Part shown: piece after piece, positions 36,376 through 46,267 of the stretch
Layout: every line of letters starts with the position of its first letter
How positions within the stretch are numbered: the first letter of the stretch is position 1
NCBI GenBank assembly: GCA_000755425.1
Contig: BBMT01000001.1
Location: forward strand, 248,001 to 312,000
Direction of reading: 5' to 3'
From: Vibrio maritimus
GTDB taxonomy: Bacteria > Pseudomonadota > Gammaproteobacteria > Enterobacterales > Vibrionaceae
DNA: 64,000 bases
The notes under the pieces: generated by a model
The model's input: the letters and a program-made list of their open reading frames with translations, nothing else
What the model was told of the DNA's origin: nothing
Database searches by the model: none
Translations under genes and position numbers: made by a program

Positions 36376-38537
36376 TTGTATAATAAGCATGATCCAATAT
36401 CTGTAGACCCAACTAAACACCCAGAACATCGAAGTTCTTATGTCAGTGAGCGGTATATAAGCTTACTGTTGCTTTATATCGTTTCCGCTTTCATGTTTTC
36501 TTCATTGAGCCTCAAAGCCAGGTTGTCTCACTATGGCCCCCTGCAGGCATTGGCCTTGCTGGCTGCATTCTATGGCAATCTCGTTTTGTACCAGCCATTT
36601 TGATCGGTTCAATAACGTTTAACCTTGGCGTGCAGTTAATCAATGGCGCTGACTTTAGTGCATCGGTCATTTTTATGGCGATGAGTATTGGGATGTGCGC
36701 AGCGGTTCAAGCTTGGGTTAATTATCGTTGCATAGCGTACTTTTCTATTAATATTATTGCTTCACCGAGCCTCCGAAAAGTCACTCTGTTTGTGATTTTT
36801 GCTTTTATATGCAGCCTTATTGCGAGCGTGTCAGGTAGTTTTATTGTAGAGCTTCCAAACATTGAATATTTGGATGAGCACTATTGGACGAATGTTGCGA
36901 TTTGGTGGTTGGGAGACTTTTTAGGTGTCATTATTATTGCGCCAATTATCCTAGCATGTATTAAACATGGACAGAATATTGCGCAATCAATTGCTCATAA
37001 TCGAGCTTTGATTTTTCCACTGCTTTTAGTCTTTGTTGCACTAATTATTATTCAAACATCTAGCAATAAGTCTCTGGAGAGAAACAGCCTGAACGAAATT
37101 AGTGTTCGTTCTCAGTTGATAGAGAAGAATCTTAACCATCAAGTTGAGAATTACCTCAACTCATTGGCACTATTGGCATTGAAGCTATCTGGAAATAGTG
37201 ACATTACCCAAGAGGAATTTCGACAGTTTACCTTACCTCTCATTGAACAGAATCCGGGTATACGAGCCTTTTCGTGGAACCCATTAGTTGAGCAGCAGCA
37301 CGTTAGAGAGTTTCAAGCCCAAACAGACAGTCAAACGGATGTGCGTTTCAAAGTAAGGGGTGTGCCGTTAAAAGCCGACGATCCTTTGGTTGTTGTGAAA
37401 TGGATTGAGCCTTTCGCTTCCAATGAAAGAGCATTTGGTTTCAATGTTTTCTCAAACAGCGCACGGCGAGAGGCAATGATTCGCGCGCAAAACAACAATC
37501 GACCTGTCGCCACCGAGACGATTCAGCTTGTTCAGCTAGAAACCAAAGAGCCAGGTTTTCTCATTTTTTCTCCAATTAACCCAGGCCCGTCACTGGGAAC
37601 ATCCACATTGACACATTCTTTTACTTTGTCGGGCTTTGCTGTTGGAGTGTTCGTTGTTGGGGATATTGTTACCGAGAGTCTAAAGAGCAGTTCTGTCGAT
37701 TATATGAGTGTGAAAATCCTCGATTCCAGTGCCAACGATGACGTTATCTACCAGTATACTCCTACCGACACCAGTCCAATTGACAATGCGATTGAGTTCT
37801 CTTTCATTCAACAGGTCGCAACCAGAGAATGGACGGTCGTTTTATCGGTCTCAGAGGATGTCGTATCACTATTCAAAGCAAACCGATCCGTTAAATCTCT
37901 CGTTTATGAGTCCGTATTTGGAGCGTTGAGTGTCCTACTAATTATTACTTTGTTTGGCACACATACTAATTTATTGGCGCAAGTAAGGAGACGAACCCGA
38001 GAGCTAGAAGCATCGAGAGACACACTCAAACATTACGCTTTTAATGACGTTTTAACTGGCTTACCGAATCGCAGGATGTTCATTAAGTTAACTAACCATG
38101 CGTTAAATGTGGCGACTCGGAATGGCACTATGGTGTCTATGCTTTTCTTGGATTTAAATAGATTCAAACACGTGAATGATAGTCTAGGCCATGACTTTGG
38201 TGACAAGTTGCTTGTTGAAGTTTCAACTAGATTAAGTCAAAACCTAAGGCGCAGCGACGTGATGGCGCGCTTTGGTGGTGATGAGTTCACGATCATGATT
38301 GAAAATGTCACCAGTACAGATCAAGCTGTTGTTCTTTCCCAAAAACTCCTAGAAGTACTTAAGGAGCCAATACACATTGGCGGCCAATCTATTACTATCT
38401 CGACCAGTATTGGTATTGCAACTTTTCCTAGGGATGGCCATAACGTTGATGCGATTTTGCGTGCAGCTGATATCGCTATGTACAAAGCCAAAGAGTCATC
38501 TTTGGGCTACGTATGCTTCGCTAATCATTCTGATTAA
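36376..38537 (+). CDS. MASE1-CHASE-GGDEF diguanylate cyclase (one frameshift)
   Basis: A 720-residue membrane sensor. Residues 25-185 form a MASE1-type multi-helix domain. Residues about 190-450 are a periplasmic CHASE-like domain bounded by helices (QNPGIRAFSWNPLV, RPVATETIQLVQ). The C terminus is a GGDEF domain with an intact ARFGGDEF active site near 632 and an RRSD inhibitory site five residues before it. It should make cyclic di-GMP and be product-inhibited. One missing C in a C run near 36540 splits it. The start is uncertain: a TTG at 36376 after GGGAAAAG is the best candidate. No EAL domain is present. Confidence 0.88.
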
Positions 38538-38667
38538 AGTCAACTTGGGCTATGCATGTCTTTCTACCCACTAAGTGAAACAAGCAGCTATATCGGCTTG
38601 GTCCTTTTTCATATATTCTCGTAAGCTAAAACAACCAGTTAACATATCAAGGAAACAAGTAAACCAG

Positions 38668-39681
38668 ATGGATTCTCTTACCCAAGCCGCCCTAGGGGCA
38701 ACCGTTGCTGGTGCAATAGCTGGTAAACACTGTAATGCAAAGGTGCTGCTCACAGGCGCTGCGCTTGGTACTTTGCCAGATTTAGACGTAGTACTCGATT
38801 ATGGTGATGCCGTAAGCAACACCATAAAACATCGTGGATTTACGCACTCACTACTACTTATTCCAGTGTTCTCTCTTATTGTCAGTTGGTTGTATTGCCG
38901 CTTTAAACCCGATGCGTTTTGGTCTTTCAATCGCGTCTTTTGCTTAGTCCTGAGCGTTCTGGTTACTCACGTTGCCATCGATGCGATGACGACCTATGGC
39001 ACTCAGCTGTTATGGCCAATTCCTGGTTACTTTGAAGTTGGAAATATTTTTATCATCGATCCGCTCTATACCTTGCCACTTCTCCTTGGTATCGGCGTTG
39101 CGTTGTTTTCTCGTCACCGAGGAGGGCAGTGGTGTAACGCGGTTGTGGCTGTGTCGAGCTTATATCTAGTTTGGGGCTATGCTGCGCAGCAAGTGATTGC
39201 AGATAGAGTAGAGCAGAATTTGGCCGCACAAAACATCAGTAATGAACAGGTGCTAATTACTCCTTCCCCGTTTAATACTTTGCTGTGGCGAGTGGTGGTG
39301 GTTGAAGGTGATCAGTATTTCGAGGGTTTAGCATCGTTGCTCGACTCTGATAGCCAAATTGACTTCATCCAACGTTCGCGTGGTAAGTGGCCGCTAAAGG
39401 AAAAGCCAAAGACCCTTGAAGGCTTAGAAGCGTTCTCTCATGGATTCTTGGGGTATCGTGAAGACCAAGGAAAACTTATCGTGTCGGATTTAAGATTGGG
39501 TATGGCAGACAGTTTAGCGTTTGAATTCGTTTTTGCAGAGACGAGAATGGATGAACAGTGGGAGCTGTTAGAAGCGCCTACCAGACATCCTAGTGAGCGT
39601 AGCTTGGAGCAAATCTCAGTCCTCTGGGAGCGCATGCTAGGTAATCAACAGATTGATGCAAACTTGCAGAAAGTACCTTAA
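38668..39681 (+). CDS. YdjM/DUF457-type membrane metal-dependent hydrolase-like protein
   Basis: A 337-residue protein of the YdjM/DUF457 family. It begins MDSLTQAALGATVAGAIAGK, has the LGTLPDLDVVLDYGD and HRGFTHSLLLIPV motifs whose Asp and His could bind metal, and VTHVAIDAMTTYGTQLLWP near 125. Several membrane helices are present, and a soluble C-terminal domain of about 150 residues follows. The role is not established. The ATG at 38668 fits the family start; an in-frame codon at 38575 would add 31 unrelated residues. Confidence 0.82.
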   Translation: MDSLTQAALGATVAGAIAGKHCNAKVLLTGAALGTLPDLDVVLDYGDAVSNTIKHRGFTHSLLLIPVFSLIVSWLYCRFKPDAFWSFNRVFCLVLSVLVTHVAIDAMTTYGTQLLWPIPGYFEVGNIFIIDPLYTLPLLLGIGVALFSRHRGGQWCNAVVAVSSLYLVWGYAAQQVIADRVEQNLAAQNISNEQVLITPSPFNTLLWRVVVVEGDQYFEGLASLLDSDSQIDFIQRSRGKWPLKEKPKTLEGLEAFSHGFLGYREDQGKLIVSDLRLGMADSLAFEFVFAETRMDEQWELLEAPTRHPSERSLEQISVLWERMLGNQQIDANLQKVP

Positions 39682-39743
39682 ACAAAGCCAGCGATTATCA
39701 AGATTAATATGTAGCGTTGGCTATTGCGCGGCATGCGATAAAG

Positions 39744-39767
39744 ACGAGCCTTCTAGGCTCGTTTTTT
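39744..39767 (+). terminator. Terminator after the YdjM-like gene
   Basis: The stem ACGAGCCT/AGGCTCGT with loop TCT is followed by five T. Confidence 0.88.
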
Positions 39768-39897
39768 ATCGTGACGATAAAAATCATTATTTGACGAAGC
39801 AATTCATGTAAGTTCACTATTCCCGTCCTAAAATTGTCACTGGAGACAGTGACTTGCTTGTCAAAAATACTCATCTTTCCCTATTGAGGACACGGAT

Positions 39898-40869
39898 ATG
39901 ACACTTGCCGCTCTGGCGATTCTAGTTGGTTTTATCTTATTGGTTTGGAGTGCAGACCGATTTGTTGATGGTGCGGCAGCAACCGCGAGTCACGCAGGCA
40001 TGCCTCCTTTGCTTATCGGTATGGTGATTGTTGGTTTCGGAACCTCAGCACCGGAAATGGTGGTCTCTGCTATGGCAGCAGCTGAGGGTAATCCTGAGTT
40101 GGCATTGGGGAATGCGCTTGGTTCGAACATTGTTAACACCGGACTTATCTTAGGTGTCACTGCAATCATTGCGCCAATCATGGTGCAATCTGTCATTGTG
40201 AAAAAAGAGCTGCCACTACTGTTCGCTATTAGCTTACTGCTCGGTGCACTGCTTTGGAATGGAGTATTAGGGCGCGGTGAGGCTGCGATTCTGTTGGTGG
40301 GCTTTTTCAGTCTGATCAGCTGGAGTATCTACTCGGGAATCAAGGGTAAAGGTGACCCGCTTGAGACAGACACGCAGCACGAACTCGAAGAGAAAACCAT
40401 GTCATTAGGCAAAGCAATCTTCTGGCTTGTACTAGGTCTTGTTTTGCTGGTAGTGAGTTCACGTATTCTTGTTTGGGGTGCAGTAACCATCGCTCAATCT
40501 CTTGGTATTAGCGACTTGGTGATTGGATTAACGATTGTTGCATTGGGTACGTCTTTGCCAGAACTGGCGGCTTCTATCGCAGCAGCGCGCAAGGGTGAAC
40601 ATGACATTGCGATTGGTAACGTTGTCGGCTCAAACATGTTTAACATCCTTGCCGTAGTGGGTATTGCAGGCATGATTTCGCCGATCGCGAATGTGCCAGA
40701 GGCTGTTCTATCTCGTGACTGGCTGGTGATGATGGCGATGACGTTAGCATTGTTCTTTATGGCTTACGGTTTTGGTCGTCAAGGACGTATCAATCGATTG
40801 GAAGGGGCATTATTGCTTACAGGCTACGCTGCTTACAACATCTGGCTTGTTGTCTCTGTTACGACTTAA
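39898..40869 (+). CDS. Calcium/sodium antiporter, CaCA family (YrbG/CaxA-like)
   Basis: A 323-residue inner-membrane cation exchanger with two inverted halves. Each half carries the alpha-repeat ion-binding motifs: GFGTSAPEM with ALGNALGSNIVNTG in the first, and ALGTSLPEL with AIGNVVGSNMFNI in the second. About ten helices are visible, with an acidic cytosolic loop in the middle (DPLETDTQHELEEKT). It exchanges Na+ or H+ for Ca2+. GAGGA before the ATG supports the start. Confidence 0.93.
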   Translation: MTLAALAILVGFILLVWSADRFVDGAAATASHAGMPPLLIGMVIVGFGTSAPEMVVSAMAAAEGNPELALGNALGSNIVNTGLILGVTAIIAPIMVQSVIVKKELPLLFAISLLLGALLWNGVLGRGEAAILLVGFFSLISWSIYSGIKGKGDPLETDTQHELEEKTMSLGKAIFWLVLGLVLLVVSSRILVWGAVTIAQSLGISDLVIGLTIVALGTSLPELAASIAAARKGEHDIAIGNVVGSNMFNILAVVGIAGMISPIANVPEAVLSRDWLVMMAMTLALFFMAYGFGRQGRINRLEGALLLTGYAAYNIWLVVSVTT

Positions 40870-40891
40870 CTGCGCAGCGGTTTTTGAAATG

Positions 40892-40917
40892 AGCCCGTGA
40901 TTCAATCACGGGCTTTG
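40892..40917 (+). terminator. Terminator hairpin after the antiporter gene
   Basis: The 10-bp stem AGCCCGTGAT/ATCACGGGCT with loop TCA is followed by a short T tract. It also separates the convergent 87-residue gene. Confidence 0.78.
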
Positions 40918-40937
40918 TAGCATCGAACGGCTAAGAA

Positions 40938-41201
40938 TTATAGTTTGTCTTTTCTTTTGCTTTGCTGACGAATGTAATCGCCAAATTCATACTTTCTTTC
41001 TTGATGTCCTACCTGATAAAGCTCGCTCTCCGTGCGCTGTTGCGAATAGTTTGTCGCCTTCATTGAGCCTTTTCCGACTCTCAACATGTTATCGACAACG
41101 CGTTTAAAGAAAGCATCAATGCGTCGACCATACATTTGAAGAACGCCAAACATACTGCAAAAACTCATCGCTAAAGCGACAGTCCAGTGTATTTCTATCA
41201 T
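40938..41201 (-). CDS. Small membrane-anchored protein of unknown function
   Basis: An 87-residue protein with one N-terminal membrane helix (HWTVALAMSFCSMFGVLQMY) and a basic, Gln-rich cytosolic tail ending in Lys/Arg. A strong GGAGG ribosome site lies seven bases before the ATG, which makes it a credible gene. The family is not recognised. Confidence 0.65.
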   Translation of the reverse strand: MIEIHWTVALAMSFCSMFGVLQMYGRRIDAFFKRVVDNMLRVGKGSMKATNYSQQRTESELYQVGHQERKYEFGDYIRQQSKRKDKL

Positions 41202-41638
41202 GCCAATCCTCCACGAAGTAAAGAAAGTGTAGTCAAAGTGCTTTTAGGAGAAGATTGGTGAGTTGCGAAGAGAACAGGCTCTTTTATTGAGGTTCGAGAA
41301 GACAATACAGCGTTTGTTGGCGGCGCTGCGGGTTGTGGGCGCGTTGAGCTGCGCAGTTGATTTGGATCGCTTGTAGATGCGAAACGGGCCAAAGTGATCA
41401 TTGAGTTTTATACCTTTATTATTTGAGCTGACTTAGCAATAACTGAGCATGTTTTGCTAAACGTGAATATAAGGTATGTGGCTTTGTAACATCAATGTGT
41501 CTGAAATTAGTTGATACAATCCGTCACAGAGCTAAATGCTAATTAACGAACCTTCGACAATTGACACGGCTGATTAATATATTTCGTGCTTCTAAACAAA
41601 TCGAAAGGTGACAACTTTAGATCAGTAACTTAGCTCAT
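41202..41638. other. Intergenic region with no convincing gene
   Basis: Part of the region (41250-41400) is GC-richer than its surroundings and has weak open frames on both strands. None has a ribosome site plus a recognisable protein. The remainder is AT-rich and probably holds promoters for the minus-strand small gene. Confidence 0.4.
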
Positions 41639-42969
41639 TCAAGGTTTGAGATATGTCGATATAAAAGCAATGTTTTCATATGGTTGAAGTTCATTAGCAT
41701 AAGAGGCCTGTTCAGAAACAACTAGCACAAGACCATCGGTAAAGTAATCATGTTGGCGATTGCTTGTCGTAGCAGAAGCGAGCTGAACATTCTCTGCATT
41801 CCAGCGGTCATTCAGTCTGAAAACATCGTTTTTTAGCTGTTCGCGTTCGACATCGACATTGGGTGAGACAGAATGAAGCAAAGTAACAATTCCGCCATAA
41901 GGTGTTAATGTCAGGCCGTCATCGTAGCTAAGGGCACCAATCCATACGGTTTGTTGGGTTTGCGAATCGATCCCCGCCTGCCACCAACGAATGTGTGAAC
42001 GATGAGTAAGGGTTCCGGGAAGTTGAAACGCCAAATGCTGTGGCTGACCATTCCAAAGTAAATCAGAAACGGGTGGTGTACTCTGTTGCAACAACTGGAC
42101 ATAATCACTGAGCTCGATATCACTGCGCGAGAAGGTCTTGTTTTCAATCCATCCTAACTCACCCATTAATTCTGCCGGGCTTTCGCCTAGGTAAACCACA
42201 TTGACTGCTTGCGCTGAGTAAACGGTGGATTGACCCGCATACACGCGATAATCAAGCTCCGATAAAGTGACTTCAGTTGGCACTGCATGCGCCAAAGGGA
42301 CGACCTCGTTATCACTCCACCAAAAAAAGTGTGAGTAGTTGAGCGCAAGCATGCCACCAAGAAACAAGCTAGATGCCTTCAACCAAGAATAGCGCCACTG
42401 CTTTTTGATGCCGAAATAGAGTAGTGCCAGTGATACAAGTGATAGACCCAGAGAGTATTTGTGCTCAGAAACAAACGTTGCGGCTTCATTTAGCATAGGT
42501 ACGTTGTCAACGCCTGCAGCAAGCAAATACCCCCAGGTAACAAACTGACCTACACCGAGAACTAATCCGACTAATGCGTAGGCAGAGAATTTTTCCAGCG
42601 AATGTGATTCGCGCCCGCCATAAAAGGCACAACCCAAGCGATGGGGCCAAGTAGGCGAGCAAACGCAATAACCCAAAAGGCATTTCGGTTGATGAGAAGT
42701 CGACAGCGCGCTAAAGGGCGGCGAATCTTAGGCTGCCAGCGGAGCAAAGATTTTTGTGCATTGAAGCCGTAATGACGCCCGATGAGGAAGCTAAGCTGGT
42801 CGCCAATTAGGCCTCCGAGTAGTACCGCAGCGACAGCCATGTATGTGCCTGAATAGAGCTGATACCCCGCCGCTATCATAAATGGTTCACCCGGTACCAC
42901 TAAGTTTGGCCCAATCAATGCGTCGAGAAGCGCACCTACAAACAGTCCCAATGTTTCAAACATACCCAA
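41639..42969 (-). CDS. DedA-family membrane protein with C-terminal LssY_C-like domain (one frameshift)
   Basis: A 443-residue protein. Residues 1-190 are a DedA/SNARE-associated domain with the GPNLVVPGEPFMIAAGY and GQ(L)SFLIGRHYG-type motifs and the AFARLLGPIAWVVPFMAGAN segment. After further helices, residues about 240-440 form an LssY_C-like soluble domain (LLQQSTPPVSDLLWNGQPQH, WWQAGIDSQTQQTVWIGALS). DedA proteins flip or transport polyprenyl and other lipids. One missing A in an A run near 42591 breaks the frame. It lies just upstream of the glycosyltransferase gene on the same strand. Confidence 0.85.
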
Positions 42970-43009
42970 TCCCTACCTACTTTATATCCAGCGACCTGTT
43001 GTGCTGTAT

Positions 43010-43804
43010 TTACCTTATTCGCTGTTTCTGTCTTACTGTTTCTGTCTTACTGTTTTTGGCTACTGTTTCTGCCTTACTGTTTTTGGTAGTGGCCAACTGG
43101 TATTCCATTTCGTTGTTGCGCATTTCACCAAATAGGAAACGTCGAACATTGGCTTTTAGGTAGGTAAAGCCCATTTTGAAGAAACCATCTTGCTCGAGGC
43201 GGCGCGGATCGAATTGAAAGCTGATCGGCAGAAATCTGAAACGCCAAGTTCTAGACGCTTTTTTGACGTAGTGGCAGTCTTCACAAAGCACGATCTCTTC
43301 GTCGAACCCACCGATCTCTTGGTGAACACGCTTGGTTGAAAAAATGCATGCTCCAACCGCGGTTGGGAAGAAAAATTGCGTGGCAAACAACCCTGCATTA
43401 AATAGGCCATAGCCGACTTTATAAGCAGGCGCTAAGTTACGGGAACCCATATAGACACCGGCTACTTCAAGCTTTTCTTGTTCAAGTTTGTCGATGGCCT
43501 TTTGGAGGAAGTCTTTGTCGAGACGAACGTCAGCATCCAAAAATAGTAAGCGTTCATGTTTCGCTAGCTTCGCTCCGGTGTTGCGGCCAAGGCTCACGCC
43601 ACGCTGAGACATTTGATGTACGGTTAGACTTGGCAGAGAAGCTTGATACTTACTGGCCACTTCACACGTCAGGTCATCGCTATTTGAATCGACAACGATG
43701 ACTTCAAAGTCTTGATAAGTTTGGCAGCTAAGGTCGCTCAGCAAGCGAGCGATACGTTTTTCTTCATTAAGGGTGATAACGACTACGCTAAGTGATTTCA
43801 TCAT
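43010..43804 (-). CDS. Family 2 glycosyltransferase
   Basis: A GT2 protein of about 264 residues that transfers sugar from a nucleotide donor. It shows SVVVITLNEEKRIARLL, VIVVDSNSDDLT, the donor/metal DXD-type LFLDADVRLD near 99-108 and the late FDEEIVLCEDCHYVKKA acceptor motif. Two adjacent ATG codons lie 4 and 7 bases after AAGGAA, so either may be used; an upstream frame to 43912 consists of low-complexity repeats and is not counted. The C terminus encodes a short tandem repeat (NSKAETVAKNSKTETV). Confidence 0.87.
   Translation of the reverse strand: MMKSLSVVVITLNEEKRIARLLSDLSCQTYQDFEVIVVDSNSDDLTCEVASKYQASLPSLTVHQMSQRGVSLGRNTGAKLAKHERLLFLDADVRLDKDFLQKAIDKLEQEKLEVAGVYMGSRNLAPAYKVGYGLFNAGLFATQFFFPTAVGACIFSTKRVHQEIGGFDEEIVLCEDCHYVKKASRTWRFRFLPISFQFDPRRLEQDGFFKMGFTYLKANVRRFLFGEMRNNEMEYQLATTKNSKAETVAKNSKTETVRQKQRIR
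43020..43087. repeat. Short tandem repeat in the glycosyltransferase 3' end
   Basis: About five imperfect 13-14-base units of the type TGTTTCTGTCTTAC, two of them exact. They encode the Lys/Thr/Glu-rich tail of the glycosyltransferase. Confidence 0.8.
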
Positions 43805-43842
43805 TCTGTTCCTTTCGTTCAATGGTTCCATCGATAAAGGCC

Positions 43843-43869
43843 GCTTGGTTAGCTTGGTTAGCTTGGTTA
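43843..43869. repeat. Three tandem 9-base units
   Basis: GCTTGGTTA is repeated three times exactly, followed by a degenerate GTTGGTG. It lies just upstream of the glycosyltransferase start. Confidence 0.85.
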
Positions 43870-43963
43870 GTTGGTGCGGCCAGTTGACGAAGCCAGTATC
43901 AGGGAGTGGCACTGAATGAAGAATGAGTGGAGAGTTCAGAATCAGTTCATGTAGATGAACAAG

Positions 43964-43996
43964 ACGCTTTACCAGTATTGAATACTAGTAAAGCGT
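43964..43996. terminator. Long hairpin between aacS and the glycosyltransferase gene
   Basis: ACGCTTTAC-C-AGTATT pairs with AATACT-A-GTAAAGCGT (15 bp with one mismatch, single-base loop). T tracts are weak, so it may be an RNA-stabilising hairpin instead of a classic terminator. Confidence 0.55.
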
Positions 43997-44018
43997 TGTT
44001 TAATCGAAGAGTTGGTAG

Positions 44019-46043
44019 TTATGCTGTGTGAGCGAACTGTGCGACCTCATCAAGGACGTGTGGGTTAGCGATTGCCCCTTTGTTCTTTATTTCTTGGCCG
44101 TGCAACACTTGTTTGACTGCTAGCTCTACCAGCTTTCCTGACTTGGTTTTTGGGATCTCACTGATCGCATAGATTTCTGAGGGTACATGGCGAGGTGAGC
44201 AATGCGTTTTCAGTTGCTGTTTGATGGCACGCTGCAAATTATCATCCAGCACAGTAGACGGGGAAAGCTGTACGAATAGGACAATCTTTTCATCGTTGAG
44301 ATGTGTTCTGCCTACTGCGATGGAGTCGATAATGCCATCGAGCTGATTGACCTGCTGATAGATCTCAGCGGTGCCAATTCGTACGCCTCCCGGGTTTAGT
44401 ATCGCATCACTGCGCCCAAAAAAGCGCATACCCCCGTGTGAAGTCATCAAAACATCATCGCCATGACTCCAGCACTGCTCGAAGTCAGCCCAGTAAGCGT
44501 TGTGGTAACGTTCACCATCGTCATTCCAAAATCCAGCAGGCTGGTTCGGGAAACTGTTAAGGCACACCAATTCACCTCGCTGTTCTGTGACAGATTCGCC
44601 ATTGGTACTAAAGACTTGGACATCCAAGCCTAAACCGGCGGCTTGGCATTCACCGCGATAAACAGGGGATATAGGACTGCCAAGCACAAAGCAGCCGCAA
44701 ATATCGGTTCCACCGGAAATAGACGCTAAATGGAGATCCGATTTGATGGCTCGATAAACATAATCAAATTGCTCCGGATACAAGACAGAGCCTGTTGAGC
44801 AAAGGGCTCTAAGGTGGGTAAGTGCAAACTTCTCACTAGGGGAATAGCCATTTTTCTCTATCGCTTCCAGATACTTAGCGGCAGTACCAAACAAGGTTAC
44901 TGACGTGCGATTGGCCAGTTCCCACAGTACGTTTTCAGTGGGGTAAATAGGGTTGCCATCATAAATAACCAAGCTCGCCCCACTTGCCAGTGCCGATACG
45001 TGCCAGTTCCACATCATCCAACCACAAGTGGTGTAATAGAACACCCGATCGCCAGAGCGAACATCGCAATGCAACTGATGTTCTTTAAGATGATTTAAGG
45101 TGATGCCGCCAACAGAGTGAACAATGCACTTGGGCTTTCCCGTTGTTCCGGACGAATAGAGGATGAACAGAGGAGAGTTAAACGGAACGCGATGGTAATG
45201 AACCGATTCACTTTGAAAGTCACCAATGATGGACTCCCATTCGACGTTGATAGCGTTACCGGAATTGATTTGAGAAGAAGTTGGCATTGATGGCTCGTTC
45301 TGACCGAGGTGCTGGTATCCCACAGTGCAAATGTGGGTAACAGAGTCTATTGCATTAGAGATGGTGCTGTTCTTATCTGCCATGGAGAACGATTTACCGC
45401 CAAATTGGTACCCATCCACGCAAAACAATACCTTGGGTTTCACTTGTCCAAAGCGCTCAATAACGCTTTCCGCACCAAAATCTGGAGAGGTCGATGTCCA
45501 AATAGCACCTAGACTGGTCGCTGCGAGCATAGCAATCACGGCATAGGGAGAGTGGGGGAGATAGCCCGCCACGACATCGCCTTCTGCTACGTTGATGCTT
45601 TGAAGCCACTGTTGCATGATTGACACGTGCTCAAGGAGCACCTTCCAAGTGTATTGCTCAACATGGCCTTGCTCGTTTTGAAATAAAATGGCAACCTTTT
45701 CAGGGTTTTTACTCCCATAATCGAGTAGATTCTCTGCATAATTCAGCTTCGCCTCTGGAAACCAGACAGTGTCTCTCGCTGGGATGACATCACCCCATAC
45801 TGCCTCCCCAAGCGTGGTCGTTTGACCTTGTTTCGAGCCCACAACGCCGCAAAAATCCCATACTTGTTGCCAAAAATGCTCTGGATTATCTAGTGTCCAT
45901 TGATGCAACTGTTGATAGTCAGAAATGTTTAAGGCGGGTTTGTCTGCAACGAGTTCATTGATGAATCGCTGGATATGACTTTGAGCAGCCCGAGTCGCGT
46001 TAGGTGTCCATAGAGCTTGAGAGGAAGTAGGCTTTGTTAACAT
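44019..46043 (-). CDS. aacS: Acetoacetyl-CoA synthetase
   Basis: A 674-residue adenylate-forming enzyme that makes acetoacetyl-CoA from acetoacetate, ATP and CoA. It has the AMP-binding motif FILYSSGTTGKPKCIVHSVG, the adenine motif YTTCGWMMWNWHVSALASGA and the C-terminal catalytic Lys in IPKTKSGKLVEL. Its length and the FGAESVIERFGQVKPKVLF region fit AacS better than acetyl-CoA synthetase. The ATG at 46043 starts MLTKPTSSQALWTPN; an in-frame codon at 46109 would add 22 unrelated residues. It is divergent from phhA. Confidence 0.93.
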   Translation of the reverse strand: MLTKPTSSQALWTPNATRAAQSHIQRFINELVADKPALNISDYQQLHQWTLDNPEHFWQQVWDFCGVVGSKQGQTTTLGEAVWGDVIPARDTVWFPEAKLNYAENLLDYGSKNPEKVAILFQNEQGHVEQYTWKVLLEHVSIMQQWLQSINVAEGDVVAGYLPHSPYAVIAMLAATSLGAIWTSTSPDFGAESVIERFGQVKPKVLFCVDGYQFGGKSFSMADKNSTISNAIDSVTHICTVGYQHLGQNEPSMPTSSQINSGNAINVEWESIIGDFQSESVHYHRVPFNSPLFILYSSGTTGKPKCIVHSVGGITLNHLKEHQLHCDVRSGDRVFYYTTCGWMMWNWHVSALASGASLVIYDGNPIYPTENVLWELANRTSVTLFGTAAKYLEAIEKNGYSPSEKFALTHLRALCSTGSVLYPEQFDYVYRAIKSDLHLASISGGTDICGCFVLGSPISPVYRGECQAAGLGLDVQVFSTNGESVTEQRGELVCLNSFPNQPAGFWNDDGERYHNAYWADFEQCWSHGDDVLMTSHGGMRFFGRSDAILNPGGVRIGTAEIYQQVNQLDGIIDSIAVGRTHLNDEKIVLFVQLSPSTVLDDNLQRAIKQQLKTHCSPRHVPSEIYAISEIPKTKSGKLVELAVKQVLHGQEIKNKGAIANPHVLDEVAQFAHTA

Positions 46044-46120
46044 TATTGATACACTCGTCCTTGATATTATTATGAGTTTAATTTTTGTTGCTTTTGGTGG
46101 GCTAGTCAAACTTAGTAGCC

Positions 46121-46140
46121 AAATTCAATTAATTGAATTT
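46121..46140. promoter_or_regulatory. Perfect 20-base palindrome between aacS and phhA
   Basis: AAATTCAATTAATTGAATTT is fully self-complementary and lies in the divergent promoter region, 78 bases before aacS and 128 before phhA. It could be an operator for either gene. Confidence 0.6.
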
Positions 46141-46159
46141 AAAGTTAAAAATATACATA

Positions 46160-46177
46160 TGTAAAATTTATGTTACA
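46160..46177. promoter_or_regulatory. TyrR-type box upstream of phhA
   Basis: TGTAAA-N6-GTTACA matches the TyrR consensus TGTAAA-N6-TTTACA at eleven of twelve positions. It is about 90 bases before phhA, the setting expected for TyrR/PhhR control of phenylalanine hydroxylase. Confidence 0.7.
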
Positions 46178-46267
46178 CGCGAAGTGCGAGTGCTATTTAG
46201 AGGGGTTATTGTCAGGCCAAAACCAAACACATAGGCTTAATGTAAAGAGTTTGTTAAAGGAAATGGC

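Noticed and set aside
36224..36412. Minus-strand frame before the GGDEF gene
   Set aside because: It overlaps the likely start of the GGDEF gene, has no ribosome site and resembles no family.
41198..41401. Minus-strand frame whose stop overlaps the start of the 87-residue gene as ATGA
   Set aside because: The 67-residue product is low-complexity Ser/Thr/Pro-rich, has no ribosome site, and an equally protein-like frame runs on the other strand.
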